A DNA stretch of 64,000 bases from Granulicella sp. L46 (GTDB lineage: Bacteria > Acidobacteriota > Terriglobia > Terriglobales > Acidobacteriaceae), in NCBI RefSeq assembly GCF_009765785.1, contig NZ_LMUT01000016.1, positions 386,599 through 450,598 of the forward strand. The letters are read 5' to 3'. The notes beneath the pieces are model-generated. The model ran no database searches and had not been told where the DNA came from. It saw only the letters and a program-made list of their open reading frames with translations. Positions within the stretch are counted from its first letter, which is position 1, and each line of letters begins with the position of its first letter. Positions 25,733-35,733 of the stretch are shown here, piece after piece. A program made the translations under genes and the position numbers.

Positions 25733-25760
25733 TGACCTTTAGCGCGGCGCGTGTTGACAC
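25733..25760 (+). promoter_or_regulatory. Degenerate phased operator before Spy-like gene
   Basis: TGACCTT (about 25733) and TGACACT (about 25755, overlapping TTGACA 25754-25759) are 22 bp apart, that is two 11-bp steps, with an unrecognisable box between. It resembles P1-P5 but is clearly weaker; the -10 is not convincing. Confidence 0.3.
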
Positions 25761-25812
25761 TGACGCCGCAAATGCATGCACAAGAACCAACATCCGAATA
25801 GGAGAACTGAAA

Positions 25813-26343
25813 ATGCAGAACCAAAAGACCCTGATAGTTCTAGCGTTGCTTGGCGCAATGTCCGTCGTTAGCAAACCGATAGTTGCTCAAACGGCGACGC
25901 AGAACTCGTCCGGAGCGGGCGCGCCATCCACGGCAAGTCTTGACCAAGACGTCAAGATGCTGCGAGCTGACGTCCAATCATCAAAGAAAGCGATCACAGC
26001 GGAGAATATGAACTTGACCGCGGATGAAGCCACCAAGTTCTGGCCAATATATGACCAGTATGCAGCTGAAGTTGCCAAAATCGGCGATTCACGCGTGACG
26101 CTCATTAAAGATTATGCGGTGAACTACGACACGATGACCGATGCTCAGGCGAATCTCTTCATACAGAGATCGGCGGCTATTGACCAGCGCTTTACGGCCG
26201 CTCGCACGAAATATGTGCCGATTTTTGAGAAGGTCATCTCCGCAAAGAAGACCGCGCTGTGGTATCAGATCGACCGCCGCCTCGATCTTTTGATTAACTT
26301 GCAGTTGGCAGGAAATATTCCCGTGGTGGATACCGGCAACTAA
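25813..26343 (+). CDS. Periplasmic Spy-like helical protein
   Basis: A 176-residue secreted protein: signal peptide (LIVLALLGAMSVVSKPIVAQ) followed by an all-helical body. The pattern MNLTADEATKFWPIYDQYAAE and the later TDAQANLFIQRSAAIDQRF resemble the LTxxQ helices of Spy/CpxP-type periplasmic chaperones, though the classic LTxxQ is only partly kept. The start is ATG 25813 with GGAG eight bases upstream; a longer open frame back to 25,663 is non-coding in character. A possible degenerate phased operator lies upstream. Likely an envelope-stress or protein-folding helper; family assignment is tentative. Confidence 0.65.
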   Translation: MQNQKTLIVLALLGAMSVVSKPIVAQTATQNSSGAGAPSTASLDQDVKMLRADVQSSKKAITAENMNLTADEATKFWPIYDQYAAEVAKIGDSRVTLIKDYAVNYDTMTDAQANLFIQRSAAIDQRFTAARTKYVPIFEKVISAKKTALWYQIDRRLDLLINLQLAGNIPVVDTGN

Positions 26344-26484
26344 GCTCGCAACAAATCGTTGAAGAAGAGCATTTCACAGAACCCCCTTGGAATTCTGGAG
26401 TGATGCCCTGCGTCCGGCCGCACTCTTCGAGTTCCGGTTGAGTCATCCCCGACCTTGAAGTGGCTGCCTCGTGAAGCTCGGTCG

Positions 26485-28296
26485 TCATTTGAGCGATTGA
26501 AGGTACTTTCGCCAGCCTCCGAAGTGGGTGATCTCGGTGGCGTTTTCGATTCCGGCTGGTTCGGCGAGGAAGCCTTTGACCTGGGAGCCGTCTTCGAGCC
26601 TGAGCGTGCCGATACAGAGCGGTGGGGGAACGCCTTCGACGAAGCTGCCGACGGTGTCTTCGGGGAGTGCCCAGATTTCGACTTCGATGCCTGGGCCTTC
26701 GTAGCCGGGGATGTGGACGAGGCCGGGCTTAGGGGGGATGGTGCCTTTGAGTGCGAAGAATTTGTAGTCGGGATGGGTTCGGCAGGTGCGGAGGAGGCGG
26801 CCGTTGCGCTGGGTGAGTTGCCAGTTTAGTGGCTGGCCGGAGAGATGGGCGCCTACGACGGCCATTAGGAGGGTGCCGGCGGGGGGGATGGTTGCGGGTA
26901 GGGGTTTGGTGTCGGCTAGCTTGCGGTTGGTGCCGCCGAGGGTCGTGGTGGCGTCCGCGGCGCGGTGGAGGCGGTCGGCGAGGGTGAGGAGGCCGGCGTC
27001 GTGGAAGGCGGGCGCGATGAGGCTGACGCCGAAGGGTAGGGCGTCGGGGCGGAAGGCGGTGGGAACCGCGATGGCGGAGAGGTCGAGGAGATTGACGAAG
27101 TTGGTGTAGGTGCCGAGGTTGCTGTTGAGCTGGATGGGGTCGGCAGTGACTTCGGCGATGGTGTAGCTGCGGGGCGTGGTGGGGAGGACGAGGACGTCGA
27201 TGGTCTGCCAGACGGGCTTGGTTTTGGCGCGGAGGTCTTCCAGCTTGTAGGCGGCGTTGAAGGCGTCGACGGCAGAGTAGTTGGTGGCGCCAGAGATGAT
27301 GGTGGCGACGGTGGGATCCATTTCGTTGGCGTGCTGCTGGAGGAAGGGGGCAATGGCGGCGTAGCGCTCGGCTACCCAGGGACCTTTGTAGAGGAGTTGA
27401 GCGGCGGCTAGAAATGGAGCTAGATCTATTTCTACGGGTTCGCCGCCTAGGGAGATTAGCTTGTCGACGGCGGATTGGAAGAGGGCGGGATTGTGGGTGT
27501 CGCCGAAGAAGTTGAGGGTGGAGGCGGCGGGGACGCCGAAGCGGAAGGAGGTGGCGGCGGACCAGGGTGTGGCTTGAGCGCCGATGGCCGGGATGCGGGA
27601 GTAGGGGTCGGCGGGGTCGAAGGCGCGGGCGGCGGTGAGGACTAGGGAGGCGTCGAGGGAGGTTTCAGCGAAGATAGAGACGCAGTCGAGGGTGCGGCAG
27701 GCGGGGAAGACGCCCTTGGTGCTGAGGACACCGCGGGTTGGCTTGAGGCCGATGAGGTTGTTGAACATTGCGGGGACTCGTCCGGAGCCGGCCGTGTCGG
27801 TGCCGAGTGCGAAGGTGACGAGGCCGCTGGCTACGGCTACGGCGGAGCCCGCGCTTGAGCCGCCGGAGATGTACTCGCGGTTGAAGACGCTGGAGCAGAT
27901 GCCGTAGGGTGTGCGCGTTCCGACGAGGCCGGTGGCGAATTGATCCATGTTGGTCTTGCCGATGAGAATGGCGCCGGCGGCTTCGAGGCGAGTGACGACG
28001 GTGGCGGATTCGGTTGGCATGAAGGCGTAGGCGGGGCAGCCGACGGTGGTGGGGAGACCGGCTGCGTCGATGTTGTCCTTGACGGCGAAGGGGATGCCGA
28101 AGAGAGGGAGCTTAACGCGGTCTTCGGGCGAGAGGGCGTCTAGCTCGGCTGCGCGTTGGAAGGCACGATCTGTTGGGACGAGGGAGATCCAGACTGGGTG
28201 AAGGCCTTCGGCTTCGATGCGGGCGTAGATGTTCGAGATGACGGAGGAGAGGGTGGTGCCGGAGGCGTAGGCCTGTTGGAGGGTGGTGATGTCCAT
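26485..28296 (-). CDS. atzF: Allophanate hydrolase
   Basis: A 603-residue enzyme that hydrolyses allophanate to two ammonia and two CO2. The N-terminal amidase-signature domain (to about residue 430) has the full catalytic triad: K73 in FAVKDNIDAAG, cis-S148 in GGSSAGSAV and nucleophile S171 in GTDTAGSGR. The C-terminal domain (about 460-603; LMAVVGAHLSGQPLNWQLTQ, HIPGYEGPGIEVEIWALPE) is the allophanate-hydrolase-specific fold, so this is not a general amidase. It starts 6 bp after the carboxylase stop and is the last gene of the leftward operon. Its product completes the conversion of urea or carboxyguanidine-derived allophanate. Confidence 0.93.
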   Translation of the reverse strand: MDITTLQQAYASGTTLSSVISNIYARIEAEGLHPVWISLVPTDRAFQRAAELDALSPEDRVKLPLFGIPFAVKDNIDAAGLPTTVGCPAYAFMPTESATVVTRLEAAGAILIGKTNMDQFATGLVGTRTPYGICSSVFNREYISGGSSAGSAVAVASGLVTFALGTDTAGSGRVPAMFNNLIGLKPTRGVLSTKGVFPACRTLDCVSIFAETSLDASLVLTAARAFDPADPYSRIPAIGAQATPWSAATSFRFGVPAASTLNFFGDTHNPALFQSAVDKLISLGGEPVEIDLAPFLAAAQLLYKGPWVAERYAAIAPFLQQHANEMDPTVATIISGATNYSAVDAFNAAYKLEDLRAKTKPVWQTIDVLVLPTTPRSYTIAEVTADPIQLNSNLGTYTNFVNLLDLSAIAVPTAFRPDALPFGVSLIAPAFHDAGLLTLADRLHRAADATTTLGGTNRKLADTKPLPATIPPAGTLLMAVVGAHLSGQPLNWQLTQRNGRLLRTCRTHPDYKFFALKGTIPPKPGLVHIPGYEGPGIEVEIWALPEDTVGSFVEGVPPPLCIGTLRLEDGSQVKGFLAEPAGIENATEITHFGGWRKYLQSLK

Positions 28297-28302
28297 GGGT
28301 TC

Positions 28303-31300
28303 CTAGGTGGGGCGGATGGAGACTACTAGTTGGCCGGCGTTGACGATGGCGCCTAGTTCGCAGTGGATTTGTTCGACGATGCCGTTGGTGTGGGAGAGGA
28401 CGGCGATCTCGGTTTTCATGGCGTCGAGGACGATGATTTTTTCGTCGGCGGTTACGGTTTGGCCGGGCTTGACGAGGATTTGGAAGATGCTGGCGGTGAG
28501 GGGGGAGGAGACGCCTTCGCAGCCTTCGGCTACTGTCGCGGCGGCGGTCTCCTGCGGCGGCTCGGGGGGCTCGGCTACGGTGAGGAGGCCGGCTTCGCGC
28601 CAGCGTTCGCGCTCGGCGTCGAAGGAGGCTTTCTGGTGCGACTTGAAGGCGGCGGCTTCGGGGGCGATGGAGTCTAGGAAGCGCTGGTACTCGGCTAGTG
28701 AGAAGGTGGTGTCTTCAACGCGGAGAGGGTAGCCGCCGTGGGGGAAGAGTTCGCGAGCCTGGAGGAGTTCGTCGGCGGAGACTGGGTAGAAGCGGATCTG
28801 GTCGAAGAAACGGAGGGACCAGGGGATGCCAGGAGCGAAGGCAGGCGTGGACTTCCAGGCGTTCCACACTTGAATGGTGCGGCCGACAAGCTGGTAGCCG
28901 CCGGGGCCTTCCATCCCGTAGACGCACATGTAGGCGCCGCCGATGCCGACGGCGTTTTCGGGTGTCCAGGTGCGGGCGGGGTTGTACTTAGTGGTGACGA
29001 GACGATGGCGCGGATCGACGGGTGTGGCTACCGGCGCGCCGAGGTAGACGTCGCCCAGGCCGAGGACGAGATAGCTGGCTTCGAAGACGATGCGGTGGAC
29101 GTCTTCGATGGAGTCGAGGCCGTTGATGCGGCGAATGAACTCGATGTTGGAAGGACACCAGGGCGCGTCGGGGCGGACGGCTTGCATGTATTTCTGCTGG
29201 GCGAGTTTGGCTTGCGGGTCGTCCCAGGAGAGTGGGAGGTGCACGATGCGGGAGGGGACGGTGATGTCCGTGAGCGGCGGCATGGTGCGGTCGAGTTCGG
29301 AGAGCGTATCGATGAGTTGCTGGCGCGGAAGGATGCGGCTGTCGTAGTGGATGTGGAGGGAGCGAACGCCGGGCGTGATGTCGATGATGCCGGGGACGTT
29401 GGATTCGCGGAGGCGCTGCTCGAGGATGTGGACGCGGAAGCGGAGGTTGAGGTCGAGTTCGAGCTTGCCGTATTCGACGAGGAGATACTTGTCGCCGTCG
29501 GCGCGGAGGGTCATGGAGGGATCGCGGTCGGCGATACGTTTGAGGATGGCGGGCTCGGGTGTCGAGATTTCGGGGAGTGCTGGTGGAGCGGCGGTGAAGT
29601 CGCGGAGGAAGAGGTCTTGCTCGCGCTCCATGGCTTCGGCTTCGGCTAGCGTGATGCGTTTGAACTGGACGAGGTCGCCGGCTTTGAGTTGGCCTAGCTT
29701 CCAGAGTTCGGCCTGGACGATGGTGGCGGGGCAGACGAAGCCGCCTAGCGAGGGGCCGTCGGGGCCGAGGAGGATGGGCATGTCGCCGGTGAAGTCGATG
29801 GTGCCGATGGCGTAAGCGTTGTCGTGAATGTTAGAGGGGTGGAGGCCGGCTTCGCCGCCATCGGGGCGAGCCCATTTTGGCTTGGGACCGATGAGTCGGA
29901 CGCCGGTGCGATCGCTCTGGTAATGGATCTTCCATTGCGTCGCGAAGAGCATGGCGATGTCTTCTTCGGTGAAGAACTCGGGTGCGGTGTGGGGGCCGAA
30001 GAGCACGCCAACGGTCCAGGTGTGGGTGAGCTCGGGAATGTGGTCGGCGGGCAGGGTTGCGAGGGTTTCGAGGGCGAGATCTTGCTGGCCGAAGTGGAGG
30101 ACGTCGCCTGCACGCAGGGCTCGACCAGCATGTCCGCCAAACATTCCGAGGACGAAGGTGCTGCGGCTGCCGAGGAAGGGTTGCGTGTCGAAGCTGCCGC
30201 GCACGGCTAGGTAGGTGCGGATGCCTTCTTTGGCGGCTGCGCCGAGCGAGAGGATGCTGTTGGCTTTGACTTCGATGGCTTGCCAGCGCGGGACCAGCTT
30301 GCCGTCGAGCTTCGCGGTCATGTCCGCGCCGGTGAGAGCGATGAGGGCGTCGGCGTGGAATTTGAGGCGGCCGCCCATGGTGGCGAACTCGATGGCCGAG
30401 GCGTTTTCGGCGTTGCCGACGAGGCGGTTCGCGATGCGGAAGGAGAGGTGGTCCATCGGGCCGGAGGGTGGGACGCCGACGTTCCAGTAGCCGATGCGGC
30501 CGGGGTAGTCCTGCAGCGTGGTTTGCGTGCCGCCTTCGAGGAATTCGATGGCGTGGCGGGCGAAGGGGAAGGTGCCGAGGAAGGAGGTGGTGATTTTGCC
30601 GGAGACGAACTCGGGCGTGGTGATGATTTCGCGGAGGTAGCGGAGGTTGGTTTCGGTGCCGTCGATGGCGGCGGCATTGAGCGCGGTGGACAGTTTGGCG
30701 AGGGCTTCGGTGCGGTCTTTGCCGTGGACGATAATCTTCGCGATCATGGGATCGTAGAAGGAAGTGATGGTGGTGCCGGATTCGATCCAGGTTTCTACGC
30801 GCGCGATTTCTGGCGGGGGGAAGGTGACGAGCGTGAGCTTGCCGGGCGTCGGCTGGAAGTTGTTGGCGGGGTCTTCGGCGTAGACGCGGGCTTCGATGGA
30901 CGCGCCGTGGGGTTGGATGTTGAAGCTGGAGAGCGGCGGCATTTCGCGGGCGGCTTGCAGGATCATCCACTCGACGAGATCGATGCCGGTGACTTCTTCT
31001 GTGACGCCGTGCTCAACCTGGAGGCGGGTGTTGACTTCGAGGAAGTAGAACTGCTGGGTGTCGTCGTCGTAGATGAATTCGACTGTGCCGGCGGAGGCGT
31101 AGTTGACGGATTTTGTTAGGAGGGTCGCGGCGGCTTTGAGGCGTTCGCGTGTTTCGGCGGTGAGGCCGGGGGCTGGCGTTTCTTCGAGGACTTTCTGATG
31201 GCGGCGCTGCGCGGAGCAGTCGCGTTCGCCGAGAGCGAGGACGTTGCCTTTGCCGTCGCCGAAGATCTGGACTTCGATGTGGCGGGCGCGAGCTACGTAT

Positions 31301-31899
31301 TTTTCGAGGTAGACGCCGGAGTCGCCGAAGTTGGCGCGGGAAAGGCGAAGGACGGAGTCGTAGGCTTCGGCTAGCTGTTCGGCTGAGTGGCAGACACGCA
31401 TGCCGATGCCGCCGCCGCCGCCGGAGCTCTTGAGCATGACCGGGTAGGTGAGGGCGTTGGCTTTGGTGAGAGCGTCGTCGAGGTCGGCGAGGAGACCGGT
31501 GCCGGGGAGGAGCGGGACGTTGCAGGCCTGGGCGGTGGCGCGGGCGGTGTGCTTGAGGGCGAAGGCTTCGATGTGCTCTGGCGCGGGGCCGATGAAGGCG
31601 ATGCCTCGGGCGGCGCAGGCGCGAGCGAAGTCTACATTTTCGCTGAGGAATCCGTAGCCGGGATGGATGGCCTCGGCGCCGGTTTCGGCGGCTGCGGCGA
31701 AGATGGCGTCGAAGGAAAGATAGCTTTGCGCGGCGGGGGCTTCGCCGATGAGGATGGCTTCGTCGGCGTTGAGGACCTGGAGCGAATTTTTGTCGGCGGT
31801 GGAATAGACGGCGATGGACCCAACTCCCATGCGCTTGAGCGTGCGTTCGATGCGGCAGGCGATGGCGCCGCGATTGGCGATCAGGACTTTCTTAAACAT
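28303..31899 (-). CDS. uca: Biotin-dependent urea/guanidine carboxylase
   Basis: A 1,198-residue multidomain enzyme. Order: biotin carboxylase with ATP-grasp ([17 protein letters not shown]; glycine loop [26 protein letters not shown]), then KipA/KipI-like (AHS2, AHS1) carboxyltransferase domains (about residues 470-1000; [20 protein letters not shown]). The biotin carrier domain is at the C-terminus with the biotinylated Lys near residue 1160 in VLDAMKTEI. Urea carboxylases make allophanate from urea; homologues next to DUF1989 pairs act on guanidine. The start overlaps the upstream DUF1989 gene by 8 bp. Sequence reading alone does not decide urea versus guanidine, but the neighbours favour guanidine. 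Confidence 0.93.
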   Translation of the reverse strand: MFKKVLIANRGAIACRIERTLKRMGVGSIAVYSTADKNSLQVLNADEAILIGEAPAAQSYLSFDAIFAAAAETGAEAIHPGYGFLSENVDFARACAARGIAFIGPAPEHIEAFALKHTARATAQACNVPLLPGTGLLADLDDALTKANALTYPVMLKSSGGGGGIGMRVCHSAEQLAEAYDSVLRLSRANFGDSGVYLEKYVARARHIEVQIFGDGKGNVLALGERDCSAQRRHQKVLEETPAPGLTAETRERLKAAATLLTKSVNYASAGTVEFIYDDDTQQFYFLEVNTRLQVEHGVTEEVTGIDLVEWMILQAAREMPPLSSFNIQPHGASIEARVYAEDPANNFQPTPGKLTLVTFPPPEIARVETWIESGTTITSFYDPMIAKIIVHGKDRTEALAKLSTALNAAAIDGTETNLRYLREIITTPEFVSGKITTSFLGTFPFARHAIEFLEGGTQTTLQDYPGRIGYWNVGVPPSGPMDHLSFRIANRLVGNAENASAIEFATMGGRLKFHADALIALTGADMTAKLDGKLVPRWQAIEVKANSILSLGAAAKEGIRTYLAVRGSFDTQPFLGSRSTFVLGMFGGHAGRALRAGDVLHFGQQDLALETLATLPADHIPELTHTWTVGVLFGPHTAPEFFTEEDIAMLFATQWKIHYQSDRTGVRLIGPKPKWARPDGGEAGLHPSNIHDNAYAIGTIDFTGDMPILLGPDGPSLGGFVCPATIVQAELWKLGQLKAGDLVQFKRITLAEAEAMEREQDLFLRDFTAAPPALPEISTPEPAILKRIADRDPSMTLRADGDKYLLVEYGKLELDLNLRFRVHILEQRLRESNVPGIIDITPGVRSLHIHYDSRILPRQQLIDTLSELDRTMPPLTDITVPSRIVHLPLSWDDPQAKLAQQKYMQAVRPDAPWCPSNIEFIRRINGLDSIEDVHRIVFEASYLVLGLGDVYLGAPVATPVDPRHRLVTTKYNPARTWTPENAVGIGGAYMCVYGMEGPGGYQLVGRTIQVWNAWKSTPAFAPGIPWSLRFFDQIRFYPVSADELLQARELFPHGGYPLRVEDTTFSLAEYQRFLDSIAPEAAAFKSHQKASFDAERERWREAGLLTVAEPPEPPQETAAATVAEGCEGVSSPLTASIFQILVKPGQTVTADEKIIVLDAMKTEIAVLSHTNGIVEQIHCELGAIVNAGQLVVSIRPT

Positions 31900-32581
31900 G
31901 AATGCTCTTGTCGGATTTTTCGGCTTCCCAGATGAGGACCTGGATGGGTGTGGGGTTGTAGGCGTTGCAGGGGTTGTTGAGCTGCGGGCAGTTGGAGATG
32001 GCGATGAGGGTGTCCATCTCGGCGCGGAGCTCGACGTATTTGCCTGCGTCGGAGACGCCGTCGGCGAAGGTGAGCTGGCCGGCGGGGGTGACGGGGACGT
32101 TCATGAAGAAGTTGATGTTGGCGGTGAGGTCGCGCTTGTCGAGCGAGTGGCGGGTGTGTTGCGACCAGTCCATCGCGCCTTTGAGGAAGGTTTGTCGGCA
32201 GGCGTGCATGCTGCGCTTCTCGATGGCGTAGCGAACCATGTTGCTCTCGCAGGAGCAGGCGCCGCCTAGCGTGTCGTGGCGGCCGCAGGTGTCGGCGACG
32301 ATGGTGAGGAGGACGTTGCGCTCGGTGGAGATGAGTTTTGTGCCGGTGGTGAGATAGATGTTCTGCTGCTCGCGGATGGTGTCTTGCGCGCTGTAGCGGT
32401 CGGCGTAGTTGCGGGCGTTGTAGAAGAGCGTGTCGACGGCCTGGTTGCCTTCGAGGTCGACGATGCGGACGTATTGGCCAGCGCGGATCTCGTGAACGAA
32501 GGGATCGCCGGCGTCGACTGTGACGGAGACGATGGCGTCTTCGGGTAGGCGCGGGCTGGTCTTGATGATTTTTTCTGGCAT
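31892..32581 (-). CDS. DUF1989 urea-carboxylase-associated protein (UAAP2-like, carboxyguanidine deiminase subunit)
   Basis: A 229-residue soluble DUF1989 protein, one of two paralogues in the operon. Conserved features: the metal/active-site segment [32 protein letters not shown] and the [20 protein letters not shown] segment. Such pairs have been shown in guanidine-assimilating bacteria to form carboxyguanidine deiminase (CgdAB), which turns carboxyguanidine into allophanate and ammonia. It lies 20 bp after the other DUF1989 gene and overlaps the carboxylase start. I do not assign CgdA versus CgdB. Confidence 0.88.
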   Translation of the reverse strand: MPEKIIKTSPRLPEDAIVSVTVDAGDPFVHEIRAGQYVRIVDLEGNQAVDTLFYNARNYADRYSAQDTIREQQNIYLTTGTKLISTERNVLLTIVADTCGRHDTLGGACSCESNMVRYAIEKRSMHACRQTFLKGAMDWSQHTRHSLDKRDLTANINFFMNVPVTPAGQLTFADGVSDAGKYVELRAEMDTLIAISNCPQLNNPCNAYNPTPIQVLIWEAEKSDKSIHV

Positions 32582-32601
32582 GGCGAAGAGGTTCTCGGAG
32601 T

Positions 32602-33315
32602 TTAGAGGAAGTAGCGTTCGGTCAGGGTGAAGCCGCGGGCGTTTTCGGGACGGAAGGTGCGGCAGGGGTCGTCGGGGCCGGGCGCTGCCACTGTCTTTAG
32701 CGTGAGTTTGACGGGGCGCTGGGCGTAGACGGGGTCGGGATCCATGGGGTGTTGGCAGGTGTTGAGGATGACGAGGGTGTTCATCTCGGCGCGGAGTTCG
32801 ACGGCGCTGCCGGCCTTGGCGTGGTTGGGGATGAAGTGCATGCTGCCATCGTCGTGGACTTCTACCTTGGAAAAGAAGTTGATGTTCATCATGAGGTCGC
32901 GGCTGTTGAGGCCGTATTTTTCGAGCTCGATGAGAAAGCCGTCGAGGGCGTTCTGGTGCCAGTCGTTGCGCGCCTGCTGGTAGGTGGAGACGCCGTACCT
33001 TTTTTCGACGAGCGTGCGGTCGGAACAGCCACCTAGCGGGTCGTGCCAGCCGAGGGTGTCGTCCGTGATGGAGCAGAGGATGCGGGCCATGTCCGAGTAA
33101 AGGACGGCGCCGGTGGTGAGGCGGGCGATGTGTTGGGCCTTGAGAGTGTCGGGGAGGTTGAGGCGCTCGGAGAAGTTGTCGGCGTTGAGCAGGAGGGCGC
33201 CAACATTGCAGTTGTCCTCAACCGCTTCGAGACGCAGAGCTGTTCCGCGTTTGAGGATGTGCGACCAGGTAGACGATCCTGGGAGAGCTTCCTCCCATAA
33301 GACTGAAGAGTTCAA
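32602..33315 (-). CDS. DUF1989 urea-carboxylase-associated protein (UAAP1-like, carboxyguanidine deiminase subunit)
   Basis: A 237-residue DUF1989 protein paired with the next gene. It shows the same landmarks as its paralogue: [15 protein letters not shown] (G-x-H-D-x-L-G-G-x-C), [19 protein letters not shown] and [19 protein letters not shown]. The two presumably form a heteromeric carboxyguanidine deiminase. It begins 78 bp downstream of the propeller gene on the same strand, with no promoter obvious in the gap, so it may belong to the same transcript driven from the LysR boxes at 34.55 kb. No guanidine-I (ykkC) riboswitch was found upstream. Confidence 0.88.
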   Translation of the reverse strand: MNSSVLWEEALPGSSTWSHILKRGTALRLEAVEDNCNVGALLLNADNFSERLNLPDTLKAQHIARLTTGAVLYSDMARILCSITDDTLGWHDPLGGCSDRTLVEKRYGVSTYQQARNDWHQNALDGFLIELEKYGLNSRDLMMNINFFSKVEVHDDGSMHFIPNHAKAGSAVELRAEMNTLVILNTCQHPMDPDPVYAQRPVKLTLKTVAAPGPDDPCRTFRPENARGFTLTERYFL

Positions 33316-33393
33316 AAAAGGCCATCCGTTTCCGTGCTAGTGTTGCGGCGTGTTGATAGCTTATCGCGTGCGGCTTGGATTACTGTGTACTGC

Positions 33394-34425
33394 TTACGGC
33401 TGATCGGGCGAGAGGCGCCAGACGGTGCCCTGGCGACCGTTCGAGAGCCAGAGGGAGCCGAGGCCGAAACGGAGGCCGTCGCCGCCGGGGCCTCCCCATT
33501 GCTTGACGACCTTATTGGTAGCGGGATCGATTTCGGTGATGGGGAAGTCGAACATGGTGGCCCAGACGTGGCCTGCGCCGAAGGTGATCTCGCCGCCGAA
33601 ACCAGGGATGCCGCAGGCGATATTGGCGATGAGCTTGCTGGTCTTCTCGTCGACGCGGGAGATCGTGCCGTCGCCTTGGTTGAGGGTCCAGATGGAGCCT
33701 GCGCCGGTGGTGAGGAAGCGTGGCTTGGGGCCGATGGGGATGGTGGCGACTACCGATGCGGAGTTGGGATCAACCTTGAGGAGCTGGTCGTGTTCGTAGG
33801 AGGAGATCCAGACGAAGCCGTCGCTGAAGAGAGGATTCTCTGAGCCTGACGGCAGGGGGATGGAGGCGATGACGGCGTTCTTGGTGGGATCGATGCGGAC
33901 GAGCGTGGAGGGCTTGGTGACGAGCCAGATGGAGCCGGCACCGACGGTGATGCCGCCTTCGGAGTTGGCGGAGTCGGCGGGGATTTGGGCGATGATTTTG
34001 CCGTCGGCGGGATCGAAGCGGGTGAGGACATGGTCGCCGCAGCTGGGAGACCAGAGCGAGCCGAAGGCGCTGGCTAGGCCGGAGCACGGGTCTTTGACGG
34101 GAAGGACTTTGCCGATGGTATTGGTCGCGGCGAGGAGTTGGACGATGTGGCTGTCGCGGCCGGTGGTGACCCAGAGGGAGTCGGCTGTGACGACGGACCA
34201 GTCCGGACTGCCTGGGGGGGTGAAGACTGCGTCCTTTTTGATGTCCGCGATGGAGCGCGAGACGCCGGGTGTGTTTACGCCGGTGCGAACGATGTGGGAT
34301 CTGTTAGCGGGGGGCGGCGCGGGGGCTGTGGCGGTCTCCTGGGCTGCGAGGGATGACGGAAGCAGGGTTGCGGAGAGCAGGAGCGCGAAGCACACGGCGA
34401 CTCGGGGATGGTTCTGAACGGGCAT
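33394..34425 (-). CDS. Secreted beta-propeller protein (Vgb/YncE-like)
   Basis: A 343-residue exported protein: signal peptide (residues 1-28, ending LAAQ) followed by repeating blades of about 42 residues, each with G-x-G-S-I/L-W and R-I/F-D-P-x-T-x-K-V/I (for example VGAGSIWLVTKPSTLVRIDP; FGAGHVWATMFDFPITEIDP), as in virginiamycin B lyase-like and YncE propellers. No catalytic site is evident, and it is more likely a ligand- or protein-binding propeller in the periplasm. It is divergent from the peroxidase-fold gene across the double LysR box and precedes the DUF1989 genes, so it is probably the first gene of the leftward operon. Confidence 0.8.
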   Translation of the reverse strand: MPVQNHPRVAVCFALLLSATLLPSSLAAQETATAPAPPPANRSHIVRTGVNTPGVSRSIADIKKDAVFTPPGSPDWSVVTADSLWVTTGRDSHIVQLLAATNTIGKVLPVKDPCSGLASAFGSLWSPSCGDHVLTRFDPADGKIIAQIPADSANSEGGITVGAGSIWLVTKPSTLVRIDPTKNAVIASIPLPSGSENPLFSDGFVWISSYEHDQLLKVDPNSASVVATIPIGPKPRFLTTGAGSIWTLNQGDGTISRVDEKTSKLIANIACGIPGFGGEITFGAGHVWATMFDFPITEIDPATNKVVKQWGGPGGDGLRFGLGSLWLSNGRQGTVWRLSPDQP

Positions 34426-34542
34426 GTCTTTTGAATCCTCGAACGGGAGGGTTGGATTAGGGAGTGGAGGTTGAGCTGTTGAGTCCGATGGTAGAGCAAA
34501 CGGGTTCGCGGGGCAGCAAGATTGAAGAGTTGAATGTGGGCG

Positions 34543-34574
34543 ATAGAAAGGATCTATCTATAGAAAGTTTCTAT
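34543..34574. promoter_or_regulatory. Double LysR-type box (ATAGA-N5-TCTAT x2) with divergent promoters
   Basis: Two palindromes, at 34543-34557 and 34560-34574, each ATAGA-N5-TCTAT and each containing T-N11-A. They lie in the 317-bp gap between the propeller and the peroxidase-fold gene. Rightwards, a promoter TTGGAA (34602-34607)-N18-TAGTAT (34626-34631) has its -10 exactly 59 nt from the centre of the nearer box. Leftwards only a poor -10 (TACCAT, about 34493-34488) can be seen. The same motif pair occurs before the LysR gene at 49.66 kb. Confidence 0.7.
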
Positions 34575-34742
34575 ACAGTCCATTCTCGTTGGCGATAGGG
34601 ATTGGAATTACGCGGGCGGGGGGCTTAGTATGACGGAAACCCACAGATTGATGAGACGGACCTTCACGCCGGGGGGATTGAACCTTCCGAAGCTCCGGCA
34701 TCCATAACGAGCGCGGATGCACCGTTCTACAGGAGTTATCGA

Positions 34743-35528
34743 GTGTTTGAAGTGAAGTCGGCTGAGCCTGCCAGGTGTTCCTTCGTGACTTTCTCCGGGT
34801 ACTTTCGTTGGGGCAGTCTGGCCTCCGCATTGTTCGCGAGCGCGTTGCTCGCGGTTCCGGGGCATGGACTGCAGCCAGCGGTGAACGCAACGGACAAAGG
34901 ACAGGGCGCACACGCCGCGGGCAAGAAGGGGGCGGCTCCGCCGGACGCAGAAAAGGCGAAGGGCGACAGGGCGGACAAGAACGCCTACGACTTCACGCTG
35001 CCGGGCGCGGATGGGAAGGATGTGCCGGTTTCGAGCTTCAAGGGTAAATACATCCTGATCGTGAATCTGGGCCGGAAGTCGGCTTATGGTGAGCAGTTGG
35101 CGGCGCTGATCAAGCTGAACGATGAGTACAAGGATAAGGGCCTGGTGGTGATCGGCGTGCCCTCGAATCAGTTTGGGCTGGCGGAGCCGGGGACGTCGGC
35201 TGAGATTCAGAAGGCTTATGCGGAGGCCAAAGTCGACTTTCCGGTGATGGCTGTTTCGAAGATTACGGGGGACGAGGAACTGCCGCTGTATGGCTATCTT
35301 ACTAAGAGCAAGAGTGCACCTCCCGGCGGTCCGGTGCACTGGAATTACACCAAGTTCATCATCGATACAAAGGGCAACGTGTTGGCACGACTTGACCCGG
35401 ATGTGACGCCGGATTCGGCGGAGATGAAGTCGACGATCGACAAGGTGCTGGCAGGGACTTATAAGCCGAAGAAGGCAGAAGGAAAGCCTGGCGCGAAACC
35501 TGCGGATGACGATGACGATGATGACTGA
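34743..35528 (+). CDS. Glutathione-peroxidase-fold protein lacking the catalytic cysteine
   Basis: A 261-residue exported or membrane-anchored protein: hydrophobic segment about residues 23-38, a Lys/Ala-rich linker, then a GPx/thioredoxin-like domain from residue 81 (YDFTLPGADGKDVPVSSFKG). The usual V-N-x-A-S-K-C-G motif reads IVNLGRKSAYG, so the peroxidatic Cys is Ser113; the partner Gln (PSNQFG) and Trp (HWNYTKFIID) are kept. Peroxidase activity of the normal kind is therefore unlikely. It ends in a run of seven aspartates. The start is GTG 34743 with AGGAG (34731-34735) seven bases upstream. First gene of the transporter operon, behind the LysR-box promoter. Confidence 0.75.
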   Translation: MFEVKSAEPARCSFVTFSGYFRWGSLASALFASALLAVPGHGLQPAVNATDKGQGAHAAGKKGAAPPDAEKAKGDRADKNAYDFTLPGADGKDVPVSSFKGKYILIVNLGRKSAYGEQLAALIKLNDEYKDKGLVVIGVPSNQFGLAEPGTSAEIQKAYAEAKVDFPVMAVSKITGDEELPLYGYLTKSKSAPPGGPVHWNYTKFIIDTKGNVLARLDPDVTPDSAEMKSTIDKVLAGTYKPKKAEGKPGAKPADDDDDDD

Positions 35529-35733
35529 GTCAGAGGCCGTTATGGCATCTTTCTATGCTGTCGATTGCAACTTCAAATGCAGGCCGGAATTGTAACTGTT
35601 CGAGTTAAACTTCAGTCGTAAGCCGATCTTGGATTTCACTCTAAACGGTTTTGCGAGCTCACCCAACAAGCAATGCCTGCAGCATGTAGAGAGCGGGCAA
35701 GCGCAAACGTAACCCTTAAAGACCCAGGTGTCT

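Noticed and set aside
28738..31119. Several 80-380-codon frames inside the carboxylase gene on both strands
   Set aside because: Extreme GC at third positions suppresses stop codons; the translations are low-complexity and the carboxylase frame is unmistakable.
33316..35733. Guanidine-I (ykkC) riboswitch before the DUF1989 or importer genes
   Set aside because: I looked on both strands for its conserved GGGAUAAAAGCCCGGGAGA-type core and found nothing similar; a covariance search would be decisive.
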